In this document: one piece after another, positions 44,106 through 58,990 of the stretch
How the letters are laid out: every line of letters begins with the position of its first letter
How positions within the stretch are numbered: position 1 is the stretch's first letter
NCBI GenBank assembly: GCA_037179515.1
Contig: JAXCGZ010000134.1
Span: 69,242-133,241 of the forward strand
Length of the DNA: 64,000 bases
Direction: 5' to 3'
Source of the DNA: Halocaridina rubra
Lineage: Eukaryota > Arthropoda > Malacostraca > Decapoda > Atyidae
The notes under the pieces: generated by a model
Database searches by the model: none
Seen by the model: the letters and a program-made list of their open reading frames with translations, nothing else
What the model was told of the DNA's origin: nothing
Position numbers and translations under genes: made by a program

Positions 44106-44318
44106 TATGAAATGACTGGTAAGAAGTAGAAGAACACGAAGTGGCGAATTCATTGGCGAGAAGCAAACATTCACGGGAATTTTTCCTCTCTTGGTTTTCT
44201 TATATCTCACAGCCATACACAAGCAAGATGGCGAACAAACGAATGTATTTAGGAAGCGAAATATGAAGAATATAACGATGAGTTGCTCGAACATCCACAT
44301 GCCCACTATCAAAACAGA

Positions 44319-44329
<11 letters not shown>

Positions 44330-44402
<73 letters not shown>
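44330..44402. repeat. (AAT)n microsatellite
   Basis: About 24 AAT units. Confidence 0.97.
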
Positions 44403-45078
44403 CTGATATTTGGTATGGACAAGTAAAACAGGGATGGCTGTGTGGGGTAGAGTACTTACATAAAATGGAAAAACAATGTTCAAAATAATATTTTTAATCT
44501 ATAAAGAAACTATGGACTACGTGAAATCATGCATCAAGAAATATACGTAGATGAATACAGCATATACAGTACTGTATATCCTGCGAAAGCCAGTGTGGCA
44601 GCCAATTCCGTAGCAAGAGAATTGATGAAGCAGGGCTTCATAATATCCTTCACATTACTGCCTTTTTATGTTAGATGTTATATGTTGTAAAAAAGAAAAG
44701 AAGAATTATGAGCCCTAGCACTGCCTTCCCCTATCCATAATAGTTGCTTCATATGAGCCATATGGGAGAAGGGAATTTATATATTATTGGAGAACAACAT
44801 ACTCATAAATGGGTCAGATTTCCTTGCTTTATATAATTCCATCATTAACCCAATTACACATATCATATGCAACGTTTAAAACGCTAACTTACACTCACGA
44901 TGAGAACTTGTATATCATATGTCACAAATATTCTAGTGTGCAGGCTATAGGGAATTTTTACAATGCAGCTGCACAGAATCATCATTGTAATTGCATATAG
45001 CTATTATTATTTAAAAATCATCATCAGTGATTAAGTAAGTCATTATAGCATGACGGTTGAACATAGGAGTATAGTCAG
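44403..45078. other. CP3 intron, nothing recognised
   Basis: AT-rich; no coding signal. A short (GA)n lies at 45079-45100. Confidence 0.45.
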
Positions 45079-45139
45079 AGAGAGAGAGAGAGAGAGAGAG
45101 AAAATATTAATCAAAAAACAATACATTAAAACAATAATA

Positions 45140-45270
45140 CCAACCTCCTGTGAGACGTCAAAGGAGAAGGGGAGTAGAGGGGAGAATAACTTCTCCCCAA
45201 ACTGTTTTCCTTTTTTGATGTCGGCTACCCCCCAATTATAGGGGGAAACAGCCAAGGTATATGTATGTAT
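45140..45270 (+). mobile_element. SINE-D, 5'-truncated
   Basis: ACCAACCTCCTGTGAGACG to the GATGTCGGCTACCCCCC hairpin and a TATG tail; the GC-rich head is missing. Confidence 0.75.
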
Positions 45271-45271
45271 G

Positions 45272-45305
<34 letters not shown>

Positions 45306-45308
45306 TAT

Positions 45309-45562
45309 CCTGTGCCCTGTGGGGCGGGCACAATATCAAGAATAGCCTCACCGTATTCCCTGCGTGTCGTAAAAGGCGACTAAAAGTGGACGGGGCGGGG
45401 GGACTAGGAATCCCCCCCCCCTTGTACCAACCTCCTGTGAGACGTCAAAGGAGAAGGGGAGTAGAGGGGAGAATAACTTCTCCCCAAACTGTTTCCCTTT
45501 TTGATGTCGGCTACCCCCCAATTAAAGGGGGAAACAGCCAAGGCATATGTATGTATGTATGT
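45309..45562 (+). mobile_element. SINE-D, full-length copy
   Basis: Head GTGCCCTGTGGGGCGGGC, box CGTGTCGTAAAAGGCGACTA, a C-run, then the same 3' part and hairpin as the neighbour and a (TATG)n tail. It lies in the CP3 intron about 100 bp before exon 2. Confidence 0.77.
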
Positions 45563-45666
45563 ACGAACTCTATTTTGCATACTAGTGAAATTATTCAAAT
45601 ATCAGGCAACAGTAACATTCAAATGTTATATAATGACTTAATGTTTTTAAATTCTCTTTCTGACAG

Positions 45667-47334
45667 ATGGTCTCCATTCTAACAGCAAATACGCTTGCAT
45701 TTGCCCTAAGTATCCCACCAGTGGGTACGGGAAGACGTACACAGTATCACATTCAGAACAGAGATGGAACGTTTAAATATGGGCATGACACAGGTGAGGG
45801 AGCCTATGAGAACGTCGAACGGTCAAGGGATGGCAAGGTTGATGGCGAATTTGGCTATGCTGGCGAAAACGGCAATACATTTATGGTTCAGTATGTGGTA
45901 GGCAGTAACGATTTCATGGAACCTCAAGACGATTACACGAATGCGAATTCCCAGACTAATGCGTTACACAGTGGACTTTCAACTCATTCTAGTGCACCAT
46001 TCACTAATTTACTTGCAAACTCAAATATAGATGAATATGGAGGATCTCTCTTTCCAGATGAAAGTACTAGACCTGCATACCAGCAACCTATTGTGGCTAA
46101 CCATCATTTTTCTACCATTCAAGGTCACTCTTCTGATAACAATGATGAAATTCTTTATGGTGCACAAGACACTAGGAGCTCTCAGCGACTTCCAGGAGAG
46201 ACAGCTCAAATTAGAAACACTTATACTCCTGATGGCAGCCATTCCTGGAACTATGAGACTTCATCTCATCAACGAGAAGAATCGAGAGACAGCCAAAACC
46301 GAGTCACTGGCAGCTTTGCATTTGAAGCAGGTGATGATGGACTTTATAGAAATATCAGATATGAAGCAGGTTCTGGTACAGGTTTTGTTGTTGAGGGTGA
46401 TCACTTACCTGTGGGTCCTGCAGTTCCAGGAGCTCCATCAGGCAAACCTACTGGCAGATTAAATTCCAATTACCCAATTCCTGTCGGAAATCTATTTGCT
46501 AATCCAGTGGCGCAAGAAACTCAAGGACGTTATATAAATCCTAGTTCACTTAACCAAGCTGCTTCAGATATTCAGACGTCAGTAGTAACTCGTCAGTCTT
46601 CCTCATCCTATGGCTCATCAGCAACTAATTTCCATCATGTGGGAACTTATATCCCAGGGATTTCTCTTGGGAACCATTTTCATAATTATGAGACACCATC
46701 ACATGAAAGAAAGGAGACTTTAATACAAAATAAATCACCTGGAAATTTTGCATTCACTGCTGACGGTGAAATGCACAGAGCACTGGAGTACGAGGCTAAT
46801 GCAGGCACAAGCTTTGTTGCCGATGGTGATTATTCATCTATGGGCCCTGAGGTTTCTGAAGCATTACCTTCTAGAAATACTGCAAGGCTCAAAGGAGTAA
46901 GGACAACCCCTTTCAATGATCCTTTAGCTAATCCAAACAGTGATGCTTCATACAACTTTGCATTCAATACTGAACAGTACTCACGCACCGAGTCCTCTGA
47001 TCCAGATGGTAATATACAAGGTATGTACACAATAGTTGAAGATGATGGGACAAGACGCACACACAACTATCGAGCTGGGAAGGGTACCGGATTTGAAATT
47101 CAGCAAGCTGATGTGTCCAAAGGACCAAGACCTACCAGGCTATTAAGGCCGTCACCAGAAGTGACATCTGATTTTAGGGCAACCTCCTCAGGATTTCCAG
47201 GCTCCACTGTTACAACTTCTAATGAATTTCCAGGCCTTCGTTCACAAATACTTTCTTCTTCACCACAAGAATTTGATCTTCAACAGACATTTGGACCGGA
47301 CGAATTTGGTTATGTACTGACATTCAGTAACTAA
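45667..47334 (+). CDS. CP3 exon 2: diverged RR cuticle protein
   Basis: Third paralogue; with exon 1 the protein is 564 aa. The exon follows CTCTTTCTGACAG and ends at TAA. RR domains: near residue 40 (DGTFKYGHDTGEGAY); near 196 (DGSHSWNYETSSHQREE...GFVVEGDHLP); a degenerate one near 345 (NYETPSHERKE...SFVADGDY); and near 433 (DASYNFAFNTEQYSRTE). The second domain of CP1/CP2 is reduced to its PFTNLLANSN leader. The linker PGAPSGKPTGR and the end FGPDEFGYVLTFSN tie it to the cluster. It is likely a cuticle component with altered chitin contacts. Start depends on the exon 1 assignment. Confidence 0.9.
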   Translation: MVSILTANTLAFALSIPPVGTGRRTQYHIQNRDGTFKYGHDTGEGAYENVERSRDGKVDGEFGYAGENGNTFMVQYVVGSNDFMEPQDDYTNANSQTNALHSGLSTHSSAPFTNLLANSNIDEYGGSLFPDESTRPAYQQPIVANHHFSTIQGHSSDNNDEILYGAQDTRSSQRLPGETAQIRNTYTPDGSHSWNYETSSHQREESRDSQNRVTGSFAFEAGDDGLYRNIRYEAGSGTGFVVEGDHLPVGPAVPGAPSGKPTGRLNSNYPIPVGNLFANPVAQETQGRYINPSSLNQAASDIQTSVVTRQSSSSYGSSATNFHHVGTYIPGISLGNHFHNYETPSHERKETLIQNKSPGNFAFTADGEMHRALEYEANAGTSFVADGDYSSMGPEVSEALPSRNTARLKGVRTTPFNDPLANPNSDASYNFAFNTEQYSRTESSDPDGNIQGMYTIVEDDGTRRTHNYRAGKGTGFEIQQADVSKGPRPTRLLRPSPEVTSDFRATSSGFPGSTVTTSNEFPGLRSQILSSSPQEFDLQQTFGPDEFGYVLTFSN

Positions 47335-47405
47335 ACAGGACAAATTATGTGGAGAGTTTGAACATATTCATGTATTCTTATTCTTAAGCGTATCACATTT
47401 TTCAA

Positions 47406-47417
47406 AATAAAAATAAA
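47406..47417 (+). terminator. CP3 candidate poly(A) signals
   Basis: Two adjacent AATAAA hexamers (47406-47411, 47412-47417) about 75 bp after the stop. Confidence 0.65.
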
Positions 47418-48756
47418 CACTATATAAAAAAATTTATACTCGCTACATGAGGTATTACCTAAATAGTGTAGAACTACAACAGAAAAAGTGTAAGTATATA
47501 AAAATGGGTTAAAGCTGAGAAGAAGATATAATGAACTGGAAGATAAAAATGCACCAGTGAGACAATTCTTTAGAGAGAAGGGACAACTGTTTCCTTTGAC
47601 TAAGAAAACTGTTGCAGGAGTTTCACATTTTCTTACAAGAAAACAAAGTTTAAATGACCGGAAAGTTTGTTTAATAATAATAAAAAAAAGTATTTCACTC
47701 TAATAGTTACTAACATTTTTTACAATACAGCTGGCATTCTCAAAAAAAAAAAAAAAAATAGTGAACAAGGTAAGACTTCGGTTACATCCAGTCTCTTCTT
47801 ACAAGTGCTATTGGTAATTACCTTAACATTTCATTTCTGAAACTTAACATAATGAAAACAGTGAGGGGAATGAATCTGCGAAAAAGACCAACTATCACAA
47901 GGAGTACTGCAATGGACTTAAGAAATTCAGAGTACTGATAATCTTTTAATTATTATTTCTTGAGGTCGTGAATATTAAAAAATCTAACTATCCCAATATG
48001 TTCTGCAAGAGACTTATGAAATTAAGAGTACTGATAAACTTTAATTACTATTTCTCGGAGTCTTGCATATTAAATTCCTTGGTAATGGTACATAGTGAAG
48101 GTAACAAACACAGAAGAGTAATAAGTTTACCAATTTTTTCTTATGTGTGACACCGGGACAAAGAAAATTACCCTCACTGCATCCTGGCACCAAGAAAAAT
48201 TTATGAAAAAGTAGCAGCCTTAAGACAAGACAGAATTACGAGAATGATTAGCAATAAAAAAAAAGACAAGCTGAAAGAGGAGTCAAAAGTAATGAAGACA
48301 ATAAAGATGAGAAAAATAGCAAGAAGAAACAGAGATAGGGAGTTGCTGCCTCAACCAGTATAATCAATAATTTGCTGAAAAAATGACCCTTTCAAGAACA
48401 CTATAGTAAAATTTGGTACATCTATACATCACTGGCGAATTTTAATGTAATACAAATTCCAAAATTATTTAACTTCATTACATTACCAATGCATTTACAA
48501 CTTAAAAACGATAAGGGCACAGATCAGATATTCTCATGGCTGCTTGAAAGGGAAACATGAAAATGAGATTCTTCCTTGATAAAAGTCATTATAAATTGAT
48601 CTTTGTGATGTTCTGATGTACAGTTTTACACTAACTGCAACAATTTCACCTGCATAAATAGTAACTCACATTCTATAATTTATATACCTAAGACAATGTA
48701 AAGCAGCATTTATCAGTAATACAGCAAAGTGGTTCTAGATAAGAGATATGCTGCAA

Positions 48757-48850
48757 GAGCCAATTGAGGAGTTGAACTCAGGACCTATGCAGTGGAATCA
48801 AGGCAATATATCCACTCAATTATGGTAAGGCACTTATTTGCGCTAGATGA
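48757..48850 (-). mobile_element. tRNA-like SINE-G copy
   Basis: On the - strand: ATAATTGAGTGGATATATTG (A-box-like), GAGTTCAACTCC (B-box) and then a CTCTTGCAGCATATC end. Confidence 0.6.
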
Positions 48851-50264
48851 GAGAAGGGCCAGTATACCAACATGACAGGCGACAGAGGTAGGTGGAGGCA
48901 GCTCATCAAACACAGTGAAGATCATGCAATGGTAAATGCATTGAATAAAAGACTTGATTCCTGGGTGAATATTGAGCAAGAATCCTTGACTAAGTGCAAG
49001 GAATATTCTTGAACAATTAAAAGATGGGACCAATATGGACAAGAGAAAAGGTTGGCTTGGGTATCATTACAGGAGCCACTTTCCACTACCATCAACTCTA
49101 AGTGATAAATATACAAGAAAAGTATCTGTCAAAATAAAACACCGCTCTTTAAAGGTGATATTTTCATCTCTGACAAATGGACATTCAAGAAATAAAGATA
49201 AGTCAAAACAAAAAAGAAACAGACGAAACCATATACAGTACTGTATTAAACAGTATTATTATTATTATTAAAACCTATTCGGCAATAAGTCCATACTTTA
49301 TAATATGCATGTAAGCATGAAAGACAAGCAAAAGAGCAATGCACCAAATTAAGATACAATGAGGAGAGATAGTGTCAGACTGAGGCATAATTGCTACAGA
49401 AAAGTGAAATGAATGTTGGAAAAGGTAAGATACGGAGAAAATATTATTGAAAAAATGTCAATCACATAAAAGTACTATACATATTTAACCAAAAATCATA
49501 AGGAAATTAATAATAAAAAATTTTAAAAAATTGAGAATTGTCGAATGTATTCGGATTCACAAAATTATATTTATAGTTATCGCTATTTTAAAGCTTAAGA
49601 CACTGAGGAAGTTGATATAAAGATTCTATCATGGATTATACTAAGACATATGGAAATAGGATTATTTAAAGACTGTAGAGTGTCTAGCTTTTCTCAAACA
49701 AATGAAGAAGAAATATTCCCAATACAGTAATTCTAAAAGAATACGTAAATTATACTATCAGCATCAATCTTATGCAAGACATTATATGTGGCTCAAAATA
49801 AGACCAAAATTAAAAAATAAGGTTTAATGTCTTAAACATGATTAATTTATGGATATTCAATGATGCTTTTATTAGCATTGAACGTTTTATCCTTATATGG
49901 CAACTTAAATCATAATAACTAATAAATACACAATAACGATATTCAGTAAATGTCTAATATTGAGCAGTTGCAGGAAAGATGAACAAAAATTACATGAAAA
50001 ATAATATCCCAAATTTCCGTTCTCATGGACTGTTCAGATTCAGTCCCTTTACATGAAGATTTCTTTTAGTGAACTTTGGCAGTCTCCTTGTATTCCTGAG
50101 GTTCTTCTTTCATAAGAGCCAGGGGACATGTATATTACTATATTCTAAAGTGAACCACATATATCTAATGGTGTACTGTACTGACTGAGCCTGATGATTT
50201 CACAGAGGTTACCAAACAAAGAATGCCACTGCCCTTTCATTCTTAATCTAGATAACTGAGATGC

Positions 50265-50352
50265 TGCAAGAGACATTCCAGGAGTAGAACTCGGGACTTA
50301 CAAGATGGGAGCAATGCAATATATCCACTCAGTTACGGCAATATACTTATTC
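50265..50352 (-). mobile_element. tRNA-like SINE-G copy
   Basis: On the - strand: GTAACTGAGTGGATATATTG, CGAGTTCTACTCC, CTCTTGCAGCATCTC; clearly related to the copy at 48757. Confidence 0.6.
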
Positions 50353-51234
50353 GAACTAGTAGGTATTTTGACAAGAAGGGAGCATGACAGCAATATACCA
50401 TCATTAAGAGCATAATGTTCACTGAAAGACATTTGTAAATATGTATTTGGGTAAAATTACATACATAGAGCAGTCCAAAGCAAACTTTGTTGGGAGCTCT
50501 GAGATGAAGTAAGTATCATTCTGCAGTCAAAGATAAATGTATACTTTTAGAATTACATATAATGTGTAATGAAATTCCACATAAAACCTCATGGTGAATA
50601 TGAAAGGAATGGCAGGTCCATTACAGCACAGTATATGAAAACCATAACGCAAAGAGTCAGAGACAACAAACAGTCCAGGTTAGATAATATGTTGGTGTTA
50701 GTATATCTATAAGGCCCACTAAAAAATTCCCCAAGTATATAAGGACAACCAAATGCTGATGAGGTGTTCTTAAATATATTTGCAAATTAAAAATAAAAAG
50801 TCTTAAAGTTAATAAATTAAAAAATAATAAATGAAAAACAGAAACTCAGTTCTACACCAGTAGAGGCAAAATTCAAGGCTGATGGTTTAGCCTGGGAAAA
50901 CCTACTGGCTTCATTGGAACATGGCATCAGGTTAAAAATTATAAAATCCTGCAACTTAGAAAACGAGCTTATAATTCATAAATTGCATTATGCATCATAT
51001 ATCTCCCTATCAGCCAGAGCTAAGACAGAACTATGACATCCAAATATGACACGAGCTGCAAAAAAAGCCTGATGATAGGCAGTGTCACATCATTATGCCT
51101 AATAACAGACTTTAAGGAGTCAAAAGACAGCCTTTTTTTTCCATCATATAACTAATTTCAGTGACTGAAATCTGTGATTTTAAGTTAATGTTTATTGTAT
51201 GAGAGATGGTAGTTTTATTTTTTTTATCATGCAG

Positions 51235-51388
51235 TCTGCTTCCTAAAGTTGTGGTTACCCTACCAACCCTTCTGGAAGAAAACAATAAAGAAAAAAAAAT
51301 TGGAAAATATGAAAAATTTGCTGCAGCAACTCTAAGGAGAGTTGGCTTCAGCAGATATGGTCAAATTAATAAACAACAGACCATTTAA
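51235..51388 (+). CDS. Candidate 3'-terminal exon, unknown gene
   Basis: A long T-rich tract ending ATCATGCAG precedes an open stretch (LLPKVVVTLPTLLEENNKEK, then KYEKFAAATLRRVGFSRYG) to TAA. AATAAA lies at 51482. Codon content looks more protein-like than the flanks, and its tail-to-tail position with DPH1 is plausible. I do not recognise the protein, and upstream exons were not found. It may be chance. Confidence 0.3.
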
Positions 51389-51998
51389 GCGATCATTTCA
51401 ATCGCTTCAAGGCAGCTATTAAGATTTCCAACAATGTAACATCAAAGGAATATAAAATTATAGTATACCCTGTATACAGAAAATAAAGAGGAGAAAAATT
51501 ATCTTGCACAAGCAATTTATAGTTAAATTATCATTTGGAGGGTAATGAAGCCTTAAATATACAAATTTACACTGACAAATAAGGGTCAGATATATCAGTT
51601 TTTCTATATCAGATTCCAACATGATTAGAAAGAAGGAATTATGATGGATCATCATTACTTTAACAAATAAATAAAGTCCAAAATATTACCCAAATTCATC
51701 AACTATGAAAAAAGAAAAGGATAGGGAGAAGAAGGAAATATTACCTCGCAACTCATTATCTACATAAAGAAGTACACAATAAAATATTCACTTGTCATAA
51801 ATAGTGTTAAAATTATTTACAGTTAATGAACATCAAAAGTTATTACCATAGCTAATCCAAAGGAATAGTGAAACAATTAATTCAAAACAAGCCACAAAAA
51901 AGGTATTTACGAATTTCCCCTGCATTACGTACTGAGTCGTTAGTACTGAAAATTAATCATATAAGTCTAATTTGATTTTTATACAAAAAAATATAATT

Positions 51999-52352
51999 CT
52001 AACCATCTTCCATTTTATTTTTCAGCTGACATTTAGGGCCTTTACAGCCAGTATTTCTGGTCAGACCACAAGGACAAGGAGGTTTATGATTTGGAGTCCA
52101 TTCTCCTAGACTCTCATTAGCATAGAAGTCCATTGGATATCTCTTTTCATGCCATTCAGAATGCTTTAAGGCAACAGTAGCTTCATACGGTGTCAAAAGT
52201 GGGCGTGGAAAAGATGCACCCCAGTCAATAGACAATCTGGGGCAAGCTACCTGTACCCATACATCTATGTCCTCCATGGCTTCCAGTTTTGCAGGAAATA
52301 TTTCCGACAGCAATACAATTATAAAATCTTTACCTGCAGCTTCTAGTTGTTT
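51999..52352 (-). CDS. DPH1: DPH1 3'-terminal exon (diphthamide synthesis)
   Basis: Encodes the C-terminal ~117 residues of 2-(3-amino-3-carboxypropyl)histidine synthase subunit 1. With DPH2 this enzyme starts diphthamide formation on elongation factor 2 in the cytoplasm, using a radical SAM-type iron-sulfur cluster. Recognisable conserved text: [34 protein letters not shown] (holding the last cluster cysteine), [25 protein letters not shown]. The exon follows the acceptor CGTTTACAG on the - strand in phase 0 and ends at TAG (51999-52001). A Cys-rich tail ([18 protein letters not shown]) is lineage-specific. Upstream exons lie at higher coordinates and were not found; the window may end before them. 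LINE-A sits antisense in the upstream intron. Confidence 0.92.
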   Translation of the reverse strand, partial: KQLEAAGKDFIIVLLSEIFPAKLEAMEDIDVWVQVACPRLSIDWGASFPRPLLTPYEATVALKHSEWHEKRYPMDFYANESLGEWTPNHKPPCPCGLTRNTGCKGPKCQLKNKMEDG

Positions 52353-52721
52353 CTGTAAACGAAAAAAATACCTGTATGAGCAGATTTAATACAACTTCAC
52401 TGAGGCTTAATTATAGTACATCACATACTACAAAACATAAAAGGGAAAAAACTAGTCAAGGTGTATTATCTTGCTAATAAAAGATGTACTACCTATAGTA
52501 ATACAGAGATCTTCCAAAAGAGTTTAATTTCTAAAAATATCCCTCGTATTAATTATTTAAGAGTCTTATTTGAACAATTAGTTACTACCTGCATATTCTT
52601 CAAAGTATCAAAATATAAAAACCTGCCGGTACACTGGAAATAAAAGTAACCTGAACAGTATTACTAATGGCATCAACACATAAGAACATAAGAATAGAGG
52701 ACACTGCAACATGCCTACTGG

Positions 52722-53392
52722 CAGTAAACATATTGGCAGATTTGTCTCCAGAAATACATATAAATGGCGTAGTAAGGGCAGCATATGCATTCTTATCAAA
52801 TGTAAGGGTAACCTTCAGGCACATGGACAAGGAAATGTTCAGAAATATTTATGTAACCTATGTGAGGCCAAAACTCGAATATGCAGCCCCCTTTTGGAAT
52901 CCGCACTTGAAAAAGCACATAGCTAAGCTTGAAAAAGTTCAAAGACATGCCACGAAACTGGTGCCAGAAATACGCAATCTCGGTTATGATGAGAGGCTGA
53001 GGGAATTAGACTTGCCATCACTCGAAGCTAGAAGAGTAAGGGGGGATATGGTGACAGTCTTTAAATTCCTTCATGGTTATGATAGAGTGGATAGGGATCG
53101 ATATTTCGATATGGCTGGCTCTAGAACTAGAGGTCATAGTTTGAAGCTTCGGAAGAAAACTTGTTTGCAGGATGTAAGGAAATACTTTTTCAGTGTAAGA
53201 GTAGTTGATAATTGGAATTCGCTAAGCGAGGAGGTAGTTAATGCTACCTCAATCCATAGTTTTAAGGACAGGTATGATAAGTATCACTAAGTCTAAAAAT
53301 GGAACCGATCAGGAGACGGGAAGATACGAGCTTTGGGCTCTTTCCCGTAAACACAATTAGGTAATCACAATTAGACAATTAGGTAATCACAC
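52722..53392 (+). mobile_element. LINE-A copy in the DPH1 intron
   Basis: Starts near GTAAACATATTGGCAGATTTG, open from there to the family stop at 53288, then the hairpin and three tail-like units. It is one of the least mutated 3' copies, so probably young. Confidence 0.88.
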
Positions 53393-53482
53393 GAGGCAGC
53401 TCCATTTTTGACATACAAAAGCAGATATGACAACTTCCTTTTGAATATAATTTCATTATAAAAACAATAGTTTTAGAGTACA

Positions 53483-54500
<1,018 letters not shown>

Positions 54501-54756
54501 TAATTTGCTTGCTGTACAGAAAATTTGAATATCTTTTGTACTCTTAAAAATAGCTACAGGTCTTTCTTTGTTTTGTACTTGTAAAATATGTTTTACTTAT
54601 TTTATATCTTTGGCATAGTATCTCTATGTACGGTCGTGAAAAGTATCTATGCCCATTATCATTGTTTCTTACGGAAAATGACTCGTCACATTACGTGATT
54701 TTTACATTGGGCGTCACTTCTGAGAACGTATCTTCGCGTTATTCCAAGAGCTGGGT

Positions 54757-56233
<1,477 letters not shown>

Positions 56234-58990
56234 ATTTATTTTTTTATTTTTTAAGAGTGTGACACCAGGACAGGCAAAAACTGCCTTCATCAACAAAGGC
56301 CCGGGCACGAGAAAATACCAAGACGAAGGAAAAGAAAAAGGTTAAGGGCAAGGCAGAGATGAGGTAATGTCACACCAAGGAAAACGACAGACAGAAAAAA
56401 AACAGTCAAAGTAAAGAGGACCCAGAGATATGGAGGACTAGGCTCTGAGATGACGATAGATCTGCTTTTTGAAGGATGAAAGGTCATAAGAATTAAGAAA
56501 GACAGAGGGAGGAAGAGAGTTCCAGAGTCTGGAGGTAGATGGGAAGAAGCAGTCACTGCACCGACCAATCCGCGAGCTACAAATCTCCACACAGTACCTG
56601 TGAGATGAGGCCGCTTGGCGAGTGTTACGTGGCCTCGGCAGTGGAGGAGGGATGCAACTCGCCAGCTCATCAGAGCAGCGATGGAAGTAGTAGCGATAGA
56701 AAAGCGAAAGGGAAGATACCTTACGGCGAAGAGAGAGAGAATCCAGGTTAGAAGTAAGAGAAGGATCATTAATGAGTCTGACTGCCTTAGATTCAACCCT
56801 ATCAAGAAGATATGTAAAGGAAGAAGCACCCCAGATGTGTGAGCAGTATTCTAAGCAGGGGCGGATAAGACCTTTGTAAATTTGAAGTACTGCAATGAGG
56901 AAAAGTAATAACGAAAACGAAACAAAAACCCCAATTTTTTGGATGAAGATTTAGAAATTTGGATTATGTGATTCCTCCAAGACAAGTTACAGGCTATATG
57001 GATTCCTAATATATTGATAGAGTTAAGAGTGTAAATTTCATTAGTTTCGAAGACAATAGGGTTATCAGGAGGAGAAGAAGATAAAGAAATAGCCAGAAAC
57101 TGTGTCTTGGAGGCGTTGAATTTAACTAAATTTTGAGTGCCCCATTCAGATACTCTCTGCAAATCGGAGTTAAGAGTAGAAGAAAGAGTGATACGAGATT
57201 GATTACGAGTAACAGATGAAGGTTGTGAAGAAAAGGCAGAGGAAAAGTGAAGGGTAGAATCATCGGCAAAGGCATGAAGAAGAGAGGAAGATGGGGATTG
57301 TAGAAGATCATTGATGAAGAGAAGGAAGAGAGTAGGTGAAAGAACAGAGCCCTGTGGAACACCACTGGAAACAGAGAAAGGGCTAGATGTCGCGCCATCA
57401 ACAACTACAGATATAGAACGGTCAGTAAGAAAACTGGAAATCAGAGAACAGAAAGAAGGGGTAAAGCCATAGGCAGGGAGTTTGGCAACAGAGCCTTGTG
57501 CCAGACTCTGTCAAAAGCCTTAGAGATATCAAGGGCGACGACAAAGGATTCCCCATAGTTCCTCAGAGAAGATGACCATACATGAGTAAGATAGGACAGG
57601 AGATCACCAGTGGATCTTGCCTTGCGGAAGCCGTACTGGTGATCGGAGATAAGTGAGTTAGATTCAAGGCGTTTCAAGAAGTGAGCATTGAGCAAAGTTT
57701 CGAAAACTTTAGCAATAGAGGAGGTTAGAGCAATAGGTCGGTAGTTAGAAGGAATAGAGCGGTCACCCTTCCAAGATGAAGGATAGATACTGGTTGACAG
57801 AATGAGGCGAAAAAGACGGCAAAGCACGGAAGCCAGTTCATCTGCAAACTCCTTAAGGAACCTTGCAGGGATACCATCGGAACCAGATGCCTTGTTTGTC
57901 TTTAGTGAGCGAAGAACCTTATGAACTTTGCTTGAAGAAAGGATAAGGGAGGGCATAGGGTTAGAGAGGGGAAAAGACTGAGGAACAGGTGCGCTGGAAT
58001 CGTTGATAGAAGAGCTGGCAGAAAAATGAGAGCCAAAGAGAGTGGCTTTGTCAGTGGGAGAGCAAGCTATAGAACCATCAGAACGAATGAGAGGGGAAAA
58101 GCTTGAGTTACAGAAGTTTTTGGAGAGGTTTTTGGCTAAGGACCAGAAGCATTTGTCAGTGGGAGAGGAGTTAAGGTCATCAACTTTCCTTCTTATAAAG
58201 GAAGCCTAAGACCTTCGAATCTGAGCTGTACAGCGATTCCTAGCTATAATAAAAGCAGAGCGAGTTAAATCGGAAGGAGAGGCTTGGTAAGATCGGTGAG
58301 CCTGATTCCTAGCCTGGATAGCCATGGAGCAGGCACGGTCAAACCAAGGTTTAGGGGGAGAGAAAGTTTTTGTAGAAGAGGGGATGTACGCCTCCATTCC
58401 TGCGGTCATGATCTCGGCAACTTTTACAGCTACCCGATCAGGGTTGCGGGACCGAAAGCAGTAGTCATCTCATGGAAAGTCAAAGAGAAAGTTACGCAAA
58501 TTTTCACATTGGGTTCGCTCGAAGTGCCAAAGGCGGCGTTGAGTAGGAGGGATTGGTGGTGGGGGAGCGAAACTGGAAGAGACAGAGATCATGGAGTGGT
58601 CAGATTTACCAAGAGGGGAAAGCACAGAATAAGAGTAGGTAGAAGGGTTAGAAGTAAAAAATAGGTCAAGAGTGTTTGCAACATGTTCGTGACGATCAGG
58701 AACGCGAGTAGGATGTTTGATAATTTGCTCCAGATCGTGAGTAATAGAGAAAGCAAGAGCCTCGCTTCCTCCCACATCAGTGTGAGAAGAATGAAGCCAC
58801 TCACTGTGGTGTACATTGAAGTCTCCAATGTAGAGAACTTCGGCATGTGGGTGAGAAGATAGCAAGGACTCATGGCACGAGGAGAGATATTCAAAGAAAG
58901 ACACAAACTCGGTGGAGTTTGGAGAACAGTAGCAGAAGCAAAGGATGATAGTGGTAGTGGAGAGATAGACTTTTAGCCAGAGAACATCAA
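56234..58990 (-). mobile_element. LINE-C copy (jockey-like), 5'-truncated
   Basis: On the - strand: AP endonuclease (VLYIGDFNVHHSEWL near 58830, NTLDLFF, LGKSDHSMISVS near 58600), then a linker. RT follows: KTNKASGSDGIPARFLKE, NYRPIALTSSIAKVFE, QYGFRKARSTGDLLSYL, ALDISKAFDRVWH, SGVPQGSVLSPTLF near 57350, and FADD near 57270. The thumb (NLVKFNASKTQ, LSWRNHI) and C-terminus (STSRLWNSLPPSVF) complete it. The 3' UTR ends GTCCTGGTGTCACACTC and then an A-rich tail. Frameshifts near 57441 and 58206-58470 make it non-functional. The copy is inserted within repeat-H sequence. Confidence 0.88.

Larger units (their letters stand above)
47418..51234. other. Intergenic/intronic AT-rich region
   Basis: No confident gene. 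A fragment near 48147-48210 has the LINE-C-type end GTGTGACACCGGGACA. Two SINE-G copies lie at 48757 and 50265. The rest could contain introns of the candidate gene ending at 51388. Confidence 0.45.
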
